The translations under genes and the position numbers were made by a program. Below, one piece after another: positions 27,779 to 38,074 of a stretch of 64,000 nt of DNA (position 1 is the first letter of the stretch; every line of letters starts with the position of its first letter). The notes below the pieces were generated by a model. That model made no database searches, had not been told where the DNA came from, and saw nothing but the letters and a program-made list of their open reading frames with translations. Origin of the DNA: Oscillochloris sp. ZM17-4 (GTDB taxonomy: Bacteria; Chloroflexota; Chloroflexia; Chloroflexales; Chloroflexaceae); assembly GCF_019599295.1 (NCBI RefSeq), contig NZ_JAIEWN010000001.1, positions 291,984 through 355,983 on the forward strand, in the 5' to 3' direction.

Positions 27779-30148
27779 ATGGCATACGCCGCCCTGATCG
27801 GCGCCGAGGTGAAGCGCAAAGAAGACCCGCGGCTCATCCGCGGCGCCGGCTCCTATGTCGGCGACCTGAAGCTCCCCGGCATGCTCCACGTGGCCTTGGT
27901 GCGCAGCCCCTACCCCCACGCCCGCGTCGGCGCGATCGACCGCGCCGCCGCCGAGGCCATGCCCGGCGTGGTAGCCGTGATCACCGGCGAGGACCTGCGG
28001 GCCAGCTACGGGCTGCTGCCCAGCGCCAGCTCCGGCGAGGGCGGCGGCGGCGCCGTGCAGACGGCCCGCACCCGCTACCCGCTCTCGGTGGGGGTCGTGC
28101 GCCACGCCGGCGAGGCCGTCGCCGCCGTGGTCGCCGCCAGCATGCCCGAGGCGATCGACGCCGCCGAGGCCGTCCAGGTGGACTGGGAGCCCCTGCCCAG
28201 CGTGGCCGACCCGCGGCGCGCCCTGGAGCCCGACGCCCCGATCCTCTTTGAGGGCATGGCCAATAACATCGACCACTCGCGCAGGCGGGCCAAGGGTGAC
28301 GCCGACGCCGCCTTCGCCGCGGCCCACCGCGTCGTCAGGCAGCGCATGGTTAACCAGCGCCTCTTCGGCATGCCCATGGAGGGCCGGGCCGTGGCCGCCG
28401 CCCCCGACGCCGCCACCGGCGGCTTCACCCTCTGGACGAGCACCCAGACCCCGCACCAGGTGCGCGGTGAGGTCGCCGCCGTCCTGCGCATGCACGAGAG
28501 CCAGGTGCGCGTGATCGCCCCCGACGTGGGCGGCGGCTTCGGCGTGAAGATCGGCGTCTACCCCGAGGAGGCGCTGATCCCGGCCCTGGCCATGCGCCTG
28601 GGCGCGCCGGTGCGCTGGGTCGAGAGCCGCCTGGAGCACGTCTTCGCCACCACCCACGGCCGCGACCAGGTGACGGACATGGAGGCCGCCGTCGAAGCCG
28701 ACGGCACGATCAGCGCCCTGCGCATGCGCGTACTGGCCAACATCGGCGCCTACCCGCTGGCCCCCGGCCTGCCCGACCTGACCACCGCCATGGCCACGGG
28801 CGTCTACAAGATTCCGGTGGTCGACCTTGAGACAACCTGCGTCTACACCAACACCACCCCGGTGGCCGCCTACCGCGGGGCCGGCCGCCCCGAGGCCGCC
28901 TACTATATCGAGCGCATGATCGACCTGGTGGCCGCCGAGCTCGACCTCGACCCGGCCCAGGTGCGCCGCGTCAACTTCGTCCCGCCCGACGCCTTCCCCT
29001 ACAAGACGGCCACCGGCCTGAACTACGACAGCGGAGAGTACGACAAGGCGCTCACCAAGGCCCTGGAGATCTCCGGCTACGCGGGGCTGCGCGCCGAGCA
29101 GGCGGCAAGGAGGGGACAGGGGACAGGGGACAGGGGACAGCCCGAAGGTGCTGGTGCGGATCCTGTTCCCTCTCCCCTGTCCCCTGTCCCCTTGCTCGGC
29201 ATCGGCATCGCTTGCTACGTCGAGATGTGCGGCTTCGGCCCCTACGAGAGCGCCCAGATCAAGGTCGAGCCCAGCGGCAGCGTCACCGTGACCACCGGGA
29301 TCTCGCCGCACGGCCAGGGCACCGGCACCACCTTCGCCCAGATCGTCGCCGACCAGATCGGCGCCGACTTCGAGCGGATCGTCTTCAAGTCCGGCGACAC
29401 GGCCACCACGCCGATGGGCGTGGGCACCATGGGCTCGCGCTCGCTGGCCGTGGGCGGCGGTGCGCTGGCCCGCGCGGCCACCCGCCTGCGCGACAAGCTG
29501 CGCAAGATCGCCGCCTACATGCTTGAGGCCAACGAGGCCGACGTCGAGCTGATCGAGGGCAGCTACCAGGTGCGCGGCGCCCCCGACGCCAGCCTGACCC
29601 TGTCCCAGCTCGCCAAGCGCGCCTACAGCAGCAAGCTGCCCGACGACATCGACAGCGGCCTGGAGGAGACCGACTTCTTCCGCCCGGCCGACCTGATCTA
29701 CCCCTTCGGCGCGCACGTCGCCGTGGTCGAGGTGGAGCCGGACACCGGCGTGGTGCGGGTGCGCAGCTACTTCTCGGTGGACGACTGCGGCCCGCGGATC
29801 AGCCCCATAATCGTGGCCGGGCAGGTCCACGGCGGCCTGGCCCAGGGCATCGCCCAGGCCCTGCTGGAGGAGGTCGTCTACGACGAGAGCGGCCAGCTGA
29901 TCACCGGCTCGCTGATGGACTACGCCCTGCCCAAGGCCAGCTTCTTCCCGGCCTTCACCCTCGACCAGACCGTCACGCCCACCCCGCTCAACCCGCTGGG
30001 GGTCAAGGGCATCGGTGAGGCGGCCACCGTCGGCTCCACGCCGGCGATCGCCAACGCGGTGGTGGACGCCCTGCGCCACGCCGGGGTGCGCCACATCGAC
30101 ATCCCCATGCGCTCGGAGAAGGTCTGGCGGGCGATCAACGCGAAGTAG
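27779..30148 (+). CDS. Molybdenum hydroxylase large subunit (xanthine dehydrogenase/aldehyde oxidase family) with an in-frame repeat insertion
   Basis: Molybdopterin-binding subunit of the XDH/CO-dehydrogenase superfamily. The N-terminal domain has KRKEDPRLIRGAGSYVGD. Cofactor-contact motifs include VIAPDVGGGFGVK (about residues 241-253) and AYRGAGRPEAAYY (about 363-375), and the active-site region near the C-terminus contains GVKGIGEAATVGSTPAI with the conserved Glu. The AYRGAGRPE form, without the AYRCSFR loop, argues against a true CO dehydrogenase. Residues about 443-472 are encoded by a GGGGACA heptad inverted repeat (29,110-29,192) and look like an insertion (GQGTGDRG...SPLSPVP). No medium (FAD) or small (2Fe-2S) subunit gene is in the window. 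The stop TAG lies in a palindrome. Whether the insertion affects function is unknown. Confidence 0.9.
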   Translation: MAYAALIGAEVKRKEDPRLIRGAGSYVGDLKLPGMLHVALVRSPYPHARVGAIDRAAAEAMPGVVAVITGEDLRASYGLLPSASSGEGGGGAVQTARTRYPLSVGVVRHAGEAVAAVVAASMPEAIDAAEAVQVDWEPLPSVADPRRALEPDAPILFEGMANNIDHSRRRAKGDADAAFAAAHRVVRQRMVNQRLFGMPMEGRAVAAAPDAATGGFTLWTSTQTPHQVRGEVAAVLRMHESQVRVIAPDVGGGFGVKIGVYPEEALIPALAMRLGAPVRWVESRLEHVFATTHGRDQVTDMEAAVEADGTISALRMRVLANIGAYPLAPGLPDLTTAMATGVYKIPVVDLETTCVYTNTTPVAAYRGAGRPEAAYYIERMIDLVAAELDLDPAQVRRVNFVPPDAFPYKTATGLNYDSGEYDKALTKALEISGYAGLRAEQAARRGQGTGDRGQPEGAGADPVPSPLSPVPLLGIGIACYVEMCGFGPYESAQIKVEPSGSVTVTTGISPHGQGTGTTFAQIVADQIGADFERIVFKSGDTATTPMGVGTMGSRSLAVGGGALARAATRLRDKLRKIAAYMLEANEADVELIEGSYQVRGAPDASLTLSQLAKRAYSSKLPDDIDSGLEETDFFRPADLIYPFGAHVAVVEVEPDTGVVRVRSYFSVDDCGPRISPIIVAGQVHGGLAQGIAQALLEEVVYDESGQLITGSLMDYALPKASFFPAFTLDQTVTPTPLNPLGVKGIGEAATVGSTPAIANAVVDALRHAGVRHIDIPMRSEKVWRAINAK
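29110..29192. repeat. GGGGACA heptad inverted repeat inside a coding region
   Basis: Four GGGGACA-type units face complementary TGTCCCC units, all in frame within the molybdenum hydroxylase gene. Three heptads equal seven codons, so the array can be read through. Confidence 0.92.
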
Positions 30149-30203
30149 GGACGAAGCATTCCGTTCTGGCGCTACGCGCCAGAACGGAATGCTTCGTCCC
30201 TAC
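30145..30203. terminator. 28-bp palindrome providing stop codons for both convergent genes
   Basis: Arms 30,145-30,172 and 30,176-30,203 are perfect complements around TAC. Each outer end reads GTAGGG outward, supplying the TAG of the rightward hydroxylase gene (30,146-30,148) and of the leftward kinase gene (30,200-30,202). The location is ideal for a bidirectional terminator. Confidence 0.88.
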
Positions 30204-31906
30204 GGTGCCCCCACCACCCCCGCGATCGCCGCAAGCAGCTCGGCTGCGGTGAAGGGCTTGGCCAGCAGGGGCCGGCCCGCCTCAGCCAAGAAGGCCCGCG
30301 TCATCGCGCTGCTCGTGTCCCCGCTGATAAACAGAAAGTGCGCCGCTGCCTCGGGGCGAATCGCCGCCACCAGGCGGTAGAGCTGCTCGCCGCTCAGCTC
30401 GGGCATCCTCAGGTCACAGAGCACCAGATCGAAGGTCTCCGACACGATCAGCCGTAGCGCCTCCGCGCCGCCGCTGGCCAGCACCAGATCATTCTGATCG
30501 CCCAGGGTGCGCCGGATCACCGCCCGCACCACCGGGTCATCGTCCACCGAGAGGATGCGCAGACCGATGTGCCGCGCCGCCGGCGGCGCGGGTGTCGCCG
30601 GCGCGGGCGCCGGGGCGTGCGGCATGGCGCGGAGCGGCAGATCGATGGTAAACTCCGCGCCCGCGCCAGGCTCAGAGGCGACCCTGATCGCACCGCCGTG
30701 ATGCTGGATGATCTCCGCGCAGATGCTCAGGCCCAGGCCAGTGCCCTGGCCGGGCGGGCGGGTGGTGAAGAAGGGCTCGAAGATCCGCCCGATCACCGCG
30801 GGCGCGATGCCCGGGCCGTTATCGCGCACGCTGAGCAGCAGCCGGGCCGGCGCGCCCTCGCCGCCCTCCCGCCAGGTGCGGAGCGTCAGCTGGCGCGGCG
30901 GCTGGCGCTGGCGCAGGGCGTGCTGCGCGTTCACGAGCAGGTTGAGCAGCACCTGGCTCAGCTGCCCGCCGTCGCCCCAGAGCAGCGGCAGATCCGGGTG
31001 CAGGTCGGTCTGCACCTCGATCATATCGAGGGTGTAGTCGCCGCGCTTGAGGGTGAGCGCCTGCTCAGCGATCTGGCTCAGGCTCACCGGCATCTCGCCG
31101 CTCTTCTGCTGGCGGGCGAAGATCTGCAGGTTGCGCACGATCGCCCGCACCCGCTCGGCGCCCGCCCGCACCTGGCCGAGCATCTCTTGGCTGTCGAGGC
31201 TCATCTCGGCCTCAGCCAGAAAGTCGCTGTAGCCGATCACCGCCGTGAGCGGGTTGTTGATCTCGTGGGCGATGTTGGCGATGAATCGGCCGAGCCCGGC
31301 CAGCTTCTCCGACTCGACCAGCCTCGTGTTCGCCTGATGCAGCCGCTCGATCAGCAGCGCCTGCTCCAGCAGCGCGCCGGCATGCTCGGCCAGCAGCAGC
31401 GCCAGCGCCTCGGCCTCGGGCGGGAAGGGGGCCGGGTCGTGCAGGTTGTCGAGCGTGAGCGTGCCATAGAACGCCCCGCCGAGCATGATCGCCGTCACCA
31501 TCGAGCGCCGGATCGCAGCCACGTGGCCGTGCTCCAGCATGATCTGATAGGCCTCCGCGCCCAGGAAGGCCTGATCCAGCTCGGTAAGATTACAGATCTG
31601 GATGACCCGATCGCCGTGAAACAGTGCGTCGCAGACATTGTCGGCAGGAAAGCTCACTGCGCGCAGCTGATCCAGGTCGTAGCCGAAGGCCACCCGGTAG
31701 CACATCACGTCGCCCTCCAGCACCATCAGGCTGCCGCGCTGGGCGCCCGGCACATAGGCGATGGCGGTGTCAAGGATGGCCTGGAGCAGGCTATCGAGGG
31801 GTCGCGGCGTGCGCAGCATCTGGTAGAGGTCGATCAGGGCGAGCAGGAGCTGCTGGCTCGTGGCGGCGGTGTGCTTGCGGTAGCGTGAGCGGCGGCGTGA
31901 TCGCAT
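30200..31906 (-). CDS. Cytoplasmic hybrid histidine kinase (GAF-HisKA-HATPase-REC)
   Basis: Soluble sensor kinase. GAF domain at about residues 25-185 (LLALIDLYQMLRTPRPLDSL to EHAGALLEQAL), coiled linker, HisKA with IAHEINNPLTAVIGYSDF (His near 215), HATPase_c with LLNLLVNAQHAL, DNGPGIAP and GTGLGLSIC, an Ala/Pro linker, and a C-terminal receiver with ILSVDDDP and VLCDLRMPELSG (Asp near 502). No membrane helices. The basic N-terminus (MRSRRRSRYRKH) is unusual. Own receiver but no output domain, so the signal must pass to another protein. The stop codon comes from the shared palindrome. Confidence 0.92.
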   Translation of the reverse strand: MRSRRRSRYRKHTAATSQQLLLALIDLYQMLRTPRPLDSLLQAILDTAIAYVPGAQRGSLMVLEGDVMCYRVAFGYDLDQLRAVSFPADNVCDALFHGDRVIQICNLTELDQAFLGAEAYQIMLEHGHVAAIRRSMVTAIMLGGAFYGTLTLDNLHDPAPFPPEAEALALLLAEHAGALLEQALLIERLHQANTRLVESEKLAGLGRFIANIAHEINNPLTAVIGYSDFLAEAEMSLDSQEMLGQVRAGAERVRAIVRNLQIFARQQKSGEMPVSLSQIAEQALTLKRGDYTLDMIEVQTDLHPDLPLLWGDGGQLSQVLLNLLVNAQHALRQRQPPRQLTLRTWREGGEGAPARLLLSVRDNGPGIAPAVIGRIFEPFFTTRPPGQGTGLGLSICAEIIQHHGGAIRVASEPGAGAEFTIDLPLRAMPHAPAPAPATPAPPAARHIGLRILSVDDDPVVRAVIRRTLGDQNDLVLASGGAEALRLIVSETFDLVLCDLRMPELSGEQLYRLVAAIRPEAAAHFLFISGDTSSAMTRAFLAEAGRPLLAKPFTAAELLAAIAGVVGAP

Positions 31907-31959
31907 AGCGAAAGAGCCCTAAGTACGATATGTGGCCGGAGCCTCACTATAGCATAGGA

Positions 31960-32135
31960 TGCGGCGGGCGTAGCGGGTGTGACGTAAACTCTTGCATGCG
32001 GGCCTGCGGCTGAAGCCGCGCCGGGGGGGGCCTGCGGCCGCCCGCCCGCCTTCGCGGGCGGTTCCGGCGTCGGCGCAGGCCGACGCTCGGCGCGCAGCGC
32101 CCCGGCGACGCGGTTTTAGCCGCCCGCCAGAGCAC
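31960..32135. repeat. GC-rich palindromic intergenic segment
   Basis: Contains GCGGCTGAAGCCGC, a CGCCCGCCTTCGCGGGCG stem and a CCGGCG-type tail with GCGGTTTTAGCCGC at the far end. The segment between the kinase and the thiolase could fold extensively. Similar GGCTGAAGCC-type stems occur at about 37,890-37,975. No gene is seen here. Confidence 0.55.
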
Positions 32136-32178
32136 CGCTGCAAGACTATACGCCGCACCCGGGCGTAGCGGGGGCAGG

Positions 32179-32184
32179 TATAAT
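32179..32184 (+). promoter_or_regulatory. Perfect -10 box of the thiolase promoter
   Basis: TATAAT lies 27 bp before the thiolase ATG, predicting a leader of about 20 nt that contains the AGGAGG site. The -35 region (about 32,156-32,161, CACCCG) is poor. Confidence 0.6.
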
Positions 32185-32210
32185 AGCGGACAAATGAACA
32201 GGAGGTGTCA

Positions 32211-33392
<1,182 letters not shown>

Positions 33393-33415
33393 CAGGATGT
33401 AGCAGCCACTCCACT

Positions 33416-33452
33416 GTAAGGGCGCAGCAGCGCGGCGCTGCTGCGCCCTTAC
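33416..33452. terminator. 17-18-bp palindrome after the thiolase gene
   Basis: Arms starting GTAAGGGCGCAGCAGCGC (33,416) and ending at 33,452 match perfectly with almost no loop. A close relative of this palindrome lies at 50,058-50,095. Confidence 0.8.
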
Positions 33453-33466
33453 GACTAGCAGGTGCA

Positions 33467-34387
33467 ATGACAGCATCTCAGACACACACATCCCTCACTC
33501 GCTTCGCATGGCTCTCGATCGCCGCGGCGGTCGTCACGATCGGCCTGAAGGCCGGGGCCTACCTGATCACCGGCTCGGTCGGCCTGCTCTCCGACGCCCT
33601 GGAGTCGGTCGTCAACCTGGTGGCGGCGATCGTCGCCCTGGTGGTGCTCACCGTGGCCGCCCGCCCGCCCGACGAGGATCACGCCTACGGCCACGGCAAG
33701 GCCGAGTACTTCTCCAGTGGTGTCGAGGGCTCCCTGATCCTGGTGGCGGCCGCCAGCATCGCCTACGCCGCCGTCGGCCGCCTGCTCAACCCGCAGCCGA
33801 TCGAGGGGGTCGGGCTAGGCCTGGCGATCTCGGTGAGCGCCTCGGCGATCAACTTCGCCGTGGCCCGCGTGCTCATGCGGGCCGGCCGCCACTACCACTC
33901 GATCACCCTGGAGGCCGACTCGCACCACCTGATGACCGATGTCTGGACATCGGCGGGCGTGATCGTCGGCGTGGCCCTGGTGGCGCTCACCGGCTGGGAG
34001 CTGCTCGACCCGGTCATCGCCCTGATCGTGGCCGCCAACATTGTCTGGACGGGCGCGCGCATCCTCCAGCGCTCGGCCCTCGGCCTGCTCGACACCGCCC
34101 TGCCCGCCGCAGAGCGCCAGCATGTGCTCGCCATCCTCAACCGCTACGCCGAGGCCGAGGGCATCCAGTACCACGCCCTGCGCACCCGCGAGGCCGCATC
34201 CCGCCGCTTCGTCTCCGTCCACATCCTCGTGCCCGGCTCCTGGAGCGTGCTGCGCGGCCACCACCTGCTCGAGCAGATCGAGCAGGAGGTGCGCGCCGCC
34301 CTGCCCAACACCACGATCTTCACCCACCTGGAGCCGATCGAGGACCCGGCATCCTTCGACGACCAGACCCTCGACCGGGTGCGGTGA
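33467..34387 (+). CDS. Cation diffusion facilitator (CDF) family metal transporter
   Basis: Six-helix divalent-cation/proton antiporter. Residues 1-200 hold the membrane domain with metal-site motifs [12 protein letters not shown] (helix II), [11 protein letters not shown] and [14 protein letters not shown] (helix V, HxxxD). The cytoplasmic C-terminal domain (about 205-295) contains the regulatory ferredoxin-like fold with [20 protein letters not shown]. The HxxxD pair suggests Zn, Cd or Co rather than Mn. Start is the ATG at 33,467 with a weak ribosome-binding site. The gene is followed by GATTGCA heptad repeats and a convergent kinase. Confidence 0.93.
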   Translation: MTASQTHTSLTRFAWLSIAAAVVTIGLKAGAYLITGSVGLLSDALESVVNLVAAIVALVVLTVAARPPDEDHAYGHGKAEYFSSGVEGSLILVAAASIAYAAVGRLLNPQPIEGVGLGLAISVSASAINFAVARVLMRAGRHYHSITLEADSHHLMTDVWTSAGVIVGVALVALTGWELLDPVIALIVAANIVWTGARILQRSALGLLDTALPAAERQHVLAILNRYAEAEGIQYHALRTREAASRRFVSVHILVPGSWSVLRGHHLLEQIEQEVRAALPNTTIFTHLEPIEDPASFDDQTLDRVR

Positions 34388-34472
34388 TGATTGCAGATTG
34401 TAGATTGCTGATTGCAGATTGCGCTCCGGACATCCCGACAATCTGCAATCTGCAATCTGCAATCTACAATCC
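34387..34472. repeat. GATTGCA heptad repeats in inverted arms (intergenic)
   Basis: About four GATTGCA/GATTGTA units on the left face complementary TGCAATC units on the right. They fill the whole gap between the convergent CDF and Amt-kinase genes. The array may serve as a bidirectional terminator. Confidence 0.9.
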
Positions 34473-37400
34473 CTACCCCTCGCCCCGGGCGATGTACGAG
34501 AGCACCAGGCTCCGCACGTCGCCGAGCAGATCCTCGTGGCTGTACGAGCCCTTCTGGAGCACCTTCTCCACATAGCCGTTCAGGCGCATCCGGTCGGTCG
34601 CGCTCAGATCCATCGCTGTCAGGACAACGATCGGGATGCTGCGCCAGAGGGCCGTCGAGCGCAGGGCGCTGATCACCTCGAAGCCGTCCATCTTCGGCAT
34701 CATCAGGTCGAGCAGGATCAGGTCGGGCCGGCGCTCGGCCACCCGGCCCAGGGCCACCTCGCCGTTGTCGGCCTCGGCCACCTGCCAGCCCTCGCGCTCC
34801 AGCATGCGCCGCAGCATCTCGCGGGTGCCCGGGTCGTCCTCCACCACCAGGATGTTCGAGGCGGCCGCGACGGACGGCCGGTGCGACTCCACCACGCGCA
34901 GCAGGCGCTCGCGGTCCACCGGCTTCATGAGGTAGTCGTCCGCGCCCAGGGCGAAGCCGCGCTGCCGGTCGTCCACCATCGTCATCATGATCACCGGCAC
35001 GTCGTGCAGATCGGGGTCGGCCTTGATCTTGGCCAGGACAGCCCAGCCGTCCAGCTCCGGCATCATCACGTCCAGCGTGATCACCGCCGGCCGGGCCGCG
35101 CGGGCCATGGCCAGCCCCTCTGCGCCGCCGCTCGCCAGCATCACCTGGATGCCCTCGCGCGCCAGAGTGCGCCGGATCAGCTCGCGGGCCTCGGGGTCGT
35201 CGTCGATCACCAGCACCGCCGCCTGCGTCAGCGCCGCCGGCCCGACGCCGCCCGCATCGACGCCGGCATCGTGCGCCGGCACGATCGGCAGCCCCAGCGG
35301 CAGCGTCACCCGGAAGGTGGAGCCCTCGCCGGGCACGCTCGTCACCGCGATGTCGCCGCCCATCATCTGGCAGAAGCGCCGGCTGATCGCCAGGCCCAGC
35401 CCGGTGCCGCCGTACCTGCGCGTCGTGCTCGCGTCGGCCTGGCTGAACTCCCTGAACAGCCCGTCCATCTGATCCGCGCTCATGCCGATGCCGGTGTCGA
35501 TCACCTCGAACACAATTGCAGATTGCAGATTGTAGATTGCAGATTGCGCCGCGCTCAAGCCCGATTCTGCAATCTGCAATCTGCAATCTGCAATCAAACT
35601 GACGCGCAGCGTCACCGTGCCGCCCTCGGTGAACTTGCTGGCGTTCGAGAGCAGGTTCAGCAGCACCTGGCGCACCTTGGTCACATCGGCGTTGAGGATA
35701 TCGACCGCCGGGTCCTGCGCGATCACCAGGAGGTTGTGGTTGCGCTCCACCATGGGCGCGATCGTGGCCGCCACCTCATCGACCAGGCTGCGCACCGTGA
35801 ATCGCTCGTAGTAGAGGTCCATGCGCCCGGCCTCGATCTTCGAGAGGTCGAGGATGTTGTTGATCAGCTCCAGCAGGTGCTTGCCGGCGGTGCGGATCTT
35901 CTCCAGGTCGGGCACCAGATCCTCGCTGCCGGTCTCCTCGGCCTCCTCGCGCAGCATCTCGCTGTAGCCGATGATCGCGTTGAGCGGGGTGCGCAGCTCG
36001 TGGCTCATGTTGGCCAGGAAGGTGCTCTTGGCCCGGTTGGCCGCCTCGGCGGCCTCCTTGGCCTGGATCAGCTCGGCCTCGGCCCGCTTGCGCTCGGTGA
36101 TGTCGCGGAAGGTGCCAGTGAAGAAGGGCTCCTTGCCCAGCCGGGCCTCGGTGAACTGGGCCTCGACCGGGAAGGTGCTGCCGTCAGCCCGCCGCCCGGT
36201 GATCTCGCGCCGCGCCGCGGTGGCCGCCGTCTCGCCGATCAGCGCCGTCGCCGCCAGGGCCGAGATCGCCCCGCCCGCGATGTCGCCGAGCAGCACCGGC
36301 GCCGGCTGGCCCGCCAGCTGCGCCTCGCGGTAGCCGAAGATCGCCTCGGCCGCCGGGTTCACCGTGCTGATCTGCAGCCCCTGCCGGCTAAAGGTCACGA
36401 TGCCGTCCATCGCCGTCTGCACGATCGTCTCGGTGCGCGCCACCGCCCGCTCCAGGGTCTCCATCACGCTGTTGTAGCGCGTCGCGATCTGGCCGACCTC
36501 GGTGAAGGGGTCCGCCGGCACGCGCAGGCTCAGGTCGCCCGTGCGCGACTGGCGGTCCATCACCATAAACAGATCGAGCATGTCGGTCGTGGCGCCGTGC
36601 TCCGACACATTCAGCCCGATCTCCTCGTCCTCGGGGCTGGCCCGCAGCGGGAAGACCCGGTCGATCAGGCGCAGGGCCAGGTAGGTGATGCCGAAAGTCC
36701 ACACGCCGCAGACCAGGATGCCGAGCAGCTGCACGCCGACCTGCGAGAGGAACGAGAGCCCGGTGTTCAGCCGGCCCGGCTCGCCGAAGAGGCCGACCGC
36801 CAGGGTGCCCCAGATCCCGGCCGCCAGGTGGACCGGGATGGCGCCCACGGCGTCGTCGATCCGCCAGCGGATGAGCAGATAGTCGCAGGCCAGCATGAGC
36901 AGGCCGCCGATGCCGCCGATGATCACCGCGCTGAGCGAGGAGACGACGTGGGCGTTGGCGGTGACGGCGACCAGCCCGGCCAGGGCGCCGTTGAGCGCCA
37001 GGTCGACCTCGGCCCGGCCGCGCACGCGCCAGCCGGCCACCAGGGTGAAGATCAGCCCGGCCGACCCGCCCAGGACGGTGTTGATCAGCACGCCCGGCAC
37101 GCGGCCGTCCATGCCCAGGGTGCTGCCGCCGTTAAATCCGAACCAGCCGAACCAGAGCAGGAGCGTGCCGAGGGTGGCCAGGGGGATGTCGGCGCCCTGC
37201 ATGCGCTGGGGCGGCCCGCCCTTGGGGAAGCGGCCGATGCGCGGGCCGATCACCAGCAGCGCCGCCAGCGAGGTCCACCCGCCGAAGCTATGCACCACCG
37301 ACGAGCCGGCGAAGTCCACGAAGCCCATGCTGTTCAGCCAGCCGGCCGGCCGCCCGTCGACGCCCAGGTTCCAGACCCAGTGGCCGAAGATCGGGTAGGT

Positions 37401-37790
37401 GAAGCCGGCGATCAGCACCATGATGATCAGGTAGGAGGCGAAGCGCATGCGCTCGGCCACCGCGCCGGCCAGGATGGTCGCCGCCGTGCCGCAGAACATC
37501 ACCTGGAAGAAGAAGTAGGCGGCGGCCCAGGGCTGCTGCCGGCCGAGGTCGAGGGCCATCCCGCTCGACCCGAAGAGGCCGCCCCGGCTCAGGCCGAACA
37601 TCAGCCCGTAGCCGATCAGCCAGTAGACCAGCGTCGAGACCCCGAAGTCCGAGAGGTTCTTCATCGCGACGTTGATGTTGTTCTTGCGCCGCGTGACCCC
37701 CGCCTCCAGGCACATAAAGCCGGCCTGCATCATAAAGACGAGCCCGGCACAGATGACCAGCCACATGATGTCCGTCGCCGACTTCGTCAC
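34473..37790 (-). CDS. Ammonium transporter fused to hybrid histidine kinase (Amt-PAS-HisKA-HATPase-REC-REC)
   Basis: Predicted ammonium sensor kinase. Residues 1-380 form a complete Amt/Rh-type channel with 11 helices and both pore histidines (H167 in [10 protein letters not shown] and H321 in AIPVHLAAG), plus the [10 protein letters not shown] segment. A HAMP-like linker (about 405-450), PAS (about 455-570), HisKA ([11 protein letters not shown], His near 595), HATPase_c (about 690-830) and two receivers follow ([11 protein letters not shown] near 905-915; [11 protein letters not shown] near 1025-1035). Residues about 731-758 derive from a GATTGCA heptad repeat inserted in frame before the D-box (DTGIGM). 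Amt-kinase fusions are known, for example Ks-Amt5 of Kuenenia. Tandem receivers make this a longer version. No amtB-glnK pair is adjacent. Probably monocistronic. Confidence 0.95.
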   Translation of the reverse strand: MTKSATDIMWLVICAGLVFMMQAGFMCLEAGVTRRKNNINVAMKNLSDFGVSTLVYWLIGYGLMFGLSRGGLFGSSGMALDLGRQQPWAAAYFFFQVMFCGTAATILAGAVAERMRFASYLIIMVLIAGFTYPIFGHWVWNLGVDGRPAGWLNSMGFVDFAGSSVVHSFGGWTSLAALLVIGPRIGRFPKGGPPQRMQGADIPLATLGTLLLWFGWFGFNGGSTLGMDGRVPGVLINTVLGGSAGLIFTLVAGWRVRGRAEVDLALNGALAGLVAVTANAHVVSSLSAVIIGGIGGLLMLACDYLLIRWRIDDAVGAIPVHLAAGIWGTLAVGLFGEPGRLNTGLSFLSQVGVQLLGILVCGVWTFGITYLALRLIDRVFPLRASPEDEEIGLNVSEHGATTDMLDLFMVMDRQSRTGDLSLRVPADPFTEVGQIATRYNSVMETLERAVARTETIVQTAMDGIVTFSRQGLQISTVNPAAEAIFGYREAQLAGQPAPVLLGDIAGGAISALAATALIGETAATAARREITGRRADGSTFPVEAQFTEARLGKEPFFTGTFRDITERKRAEAELIQAKEAAEAANRAKSTFLANMSHELRTPLNAIIGYSEMLREEAEETGSEDLVPDLEKIRTAGKHLLELINNILDLSKIEAGRMDLYYERFTVRSLVDEVAATIAPMVERNHNLLVIAQDPAVDILNADVTKVRQVLLNLLSNASKFTEGGTVTLRVSLIADCRLQIAESGLSAAQSAIYNLQSAIVFEVIDTGIGMSADQMDGLFREFSQADASTTRRYGGTGLGLAISRRFCQMMGGDIAVTSVPGEGSTFRVTLPLGLPIVPAHDAGVDAGGVGPAALTQAAVLVIDDDPEARELIRRTLAREGIQVMLASGGAEGLAMARAARPAVITLDVMMPELDGWAVLAKIKADPDLHDVPVIMMTMVDDRQRGFALGADDYLMKPVDRERLLRVVESHRPSVAAASNILVVEDDPGTREMLRRMLEREGWQVAEADNGEVALGRVAERRPDLILLDLMMPKMDGFEVISALRSTALWRSIPIVVLTAMDLSATDRMRLNGYVEKVLQKGSYSHEDLLGDVRSLVLSYIARGEG
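35515..35596. repeat. GATTGCA heptad inverted repeat inside the Amt-kinase gene
   Basis: Four GATTGCA-type units and four complementary units lie in frame within the HATPase_c region, translating as IADCRLQ and NLQSAI-type peptides. They are near-identical to the intergenic array at 34,387-34,472, about 1 kb away. Confidence 0.92.
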
Positions 37791-37848
37791 AGCCAGACCC
37801 TCCGCGCGCTCAGCGTCAACCCATCAGCTTTAGGCATAAGCATAACAC

Positions 37849-38005
37849 GCAATACCGCAGAAGGAACGCTGCGCGACGCCGCCCGCCGGGGGCTGAAGCC
37901 CCCGGCTCAATCTACGAAGGCCGCTGAAGCGGCCTCGGACAGGCCGCTTCAGCGGCCTTCGTAGCCGGGCGACTCAGGGTGACAGCGTTCCTTCTGCGCT
38001 ACTGC
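37849..38005. mobile_element. MITE-like element, TACCGCAGAAG family (copy C)
   Basis: Ends 37,849-37,871 and the complement of 37,983-38,005 match at 21 of 23 positions around the TACCGCAGAAGGAACGC core. Inside are two further palindromes (GGGGGCTGAAGCCCCC and a GCCGCTGAAGCGGC pair). It lies between the divergent Amt-kinase and birA genes, 69 bp upstream of the birA start. Confidence 0.78.
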
Positions 38006-38074
38006 CATAACACTATCCTGGCGGCTCTGAAGCCGCAGTCCCCTCAGGGCAAACCTCTGGTAAAATGGTGCGAT

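Noticed and set aside
26834-30094. 1,086-codon open frame antisense to the molybdenum hydroxylase
   Set aside because: Shadow of a real gene in GC-rich DNA. Its C-terminal part is an out-of-frame reading of the Gfo/Idh/MocA gene.
34419-37964. 1,181-codon open frame antisense to the Amt kinase
   Set aside because: It is the complementary shadow of a strongly supported gene, rich in His, Arg, Gln and Ala, with no domains and no ribosome-binding site.
37979-38074. N-terminal extension of BirA (32 codons)
   Set aside because: It begins inside the terminal repeat of the MITE-like element and has no conserved sequence. The ATG pair at 38,075 fits the family start.
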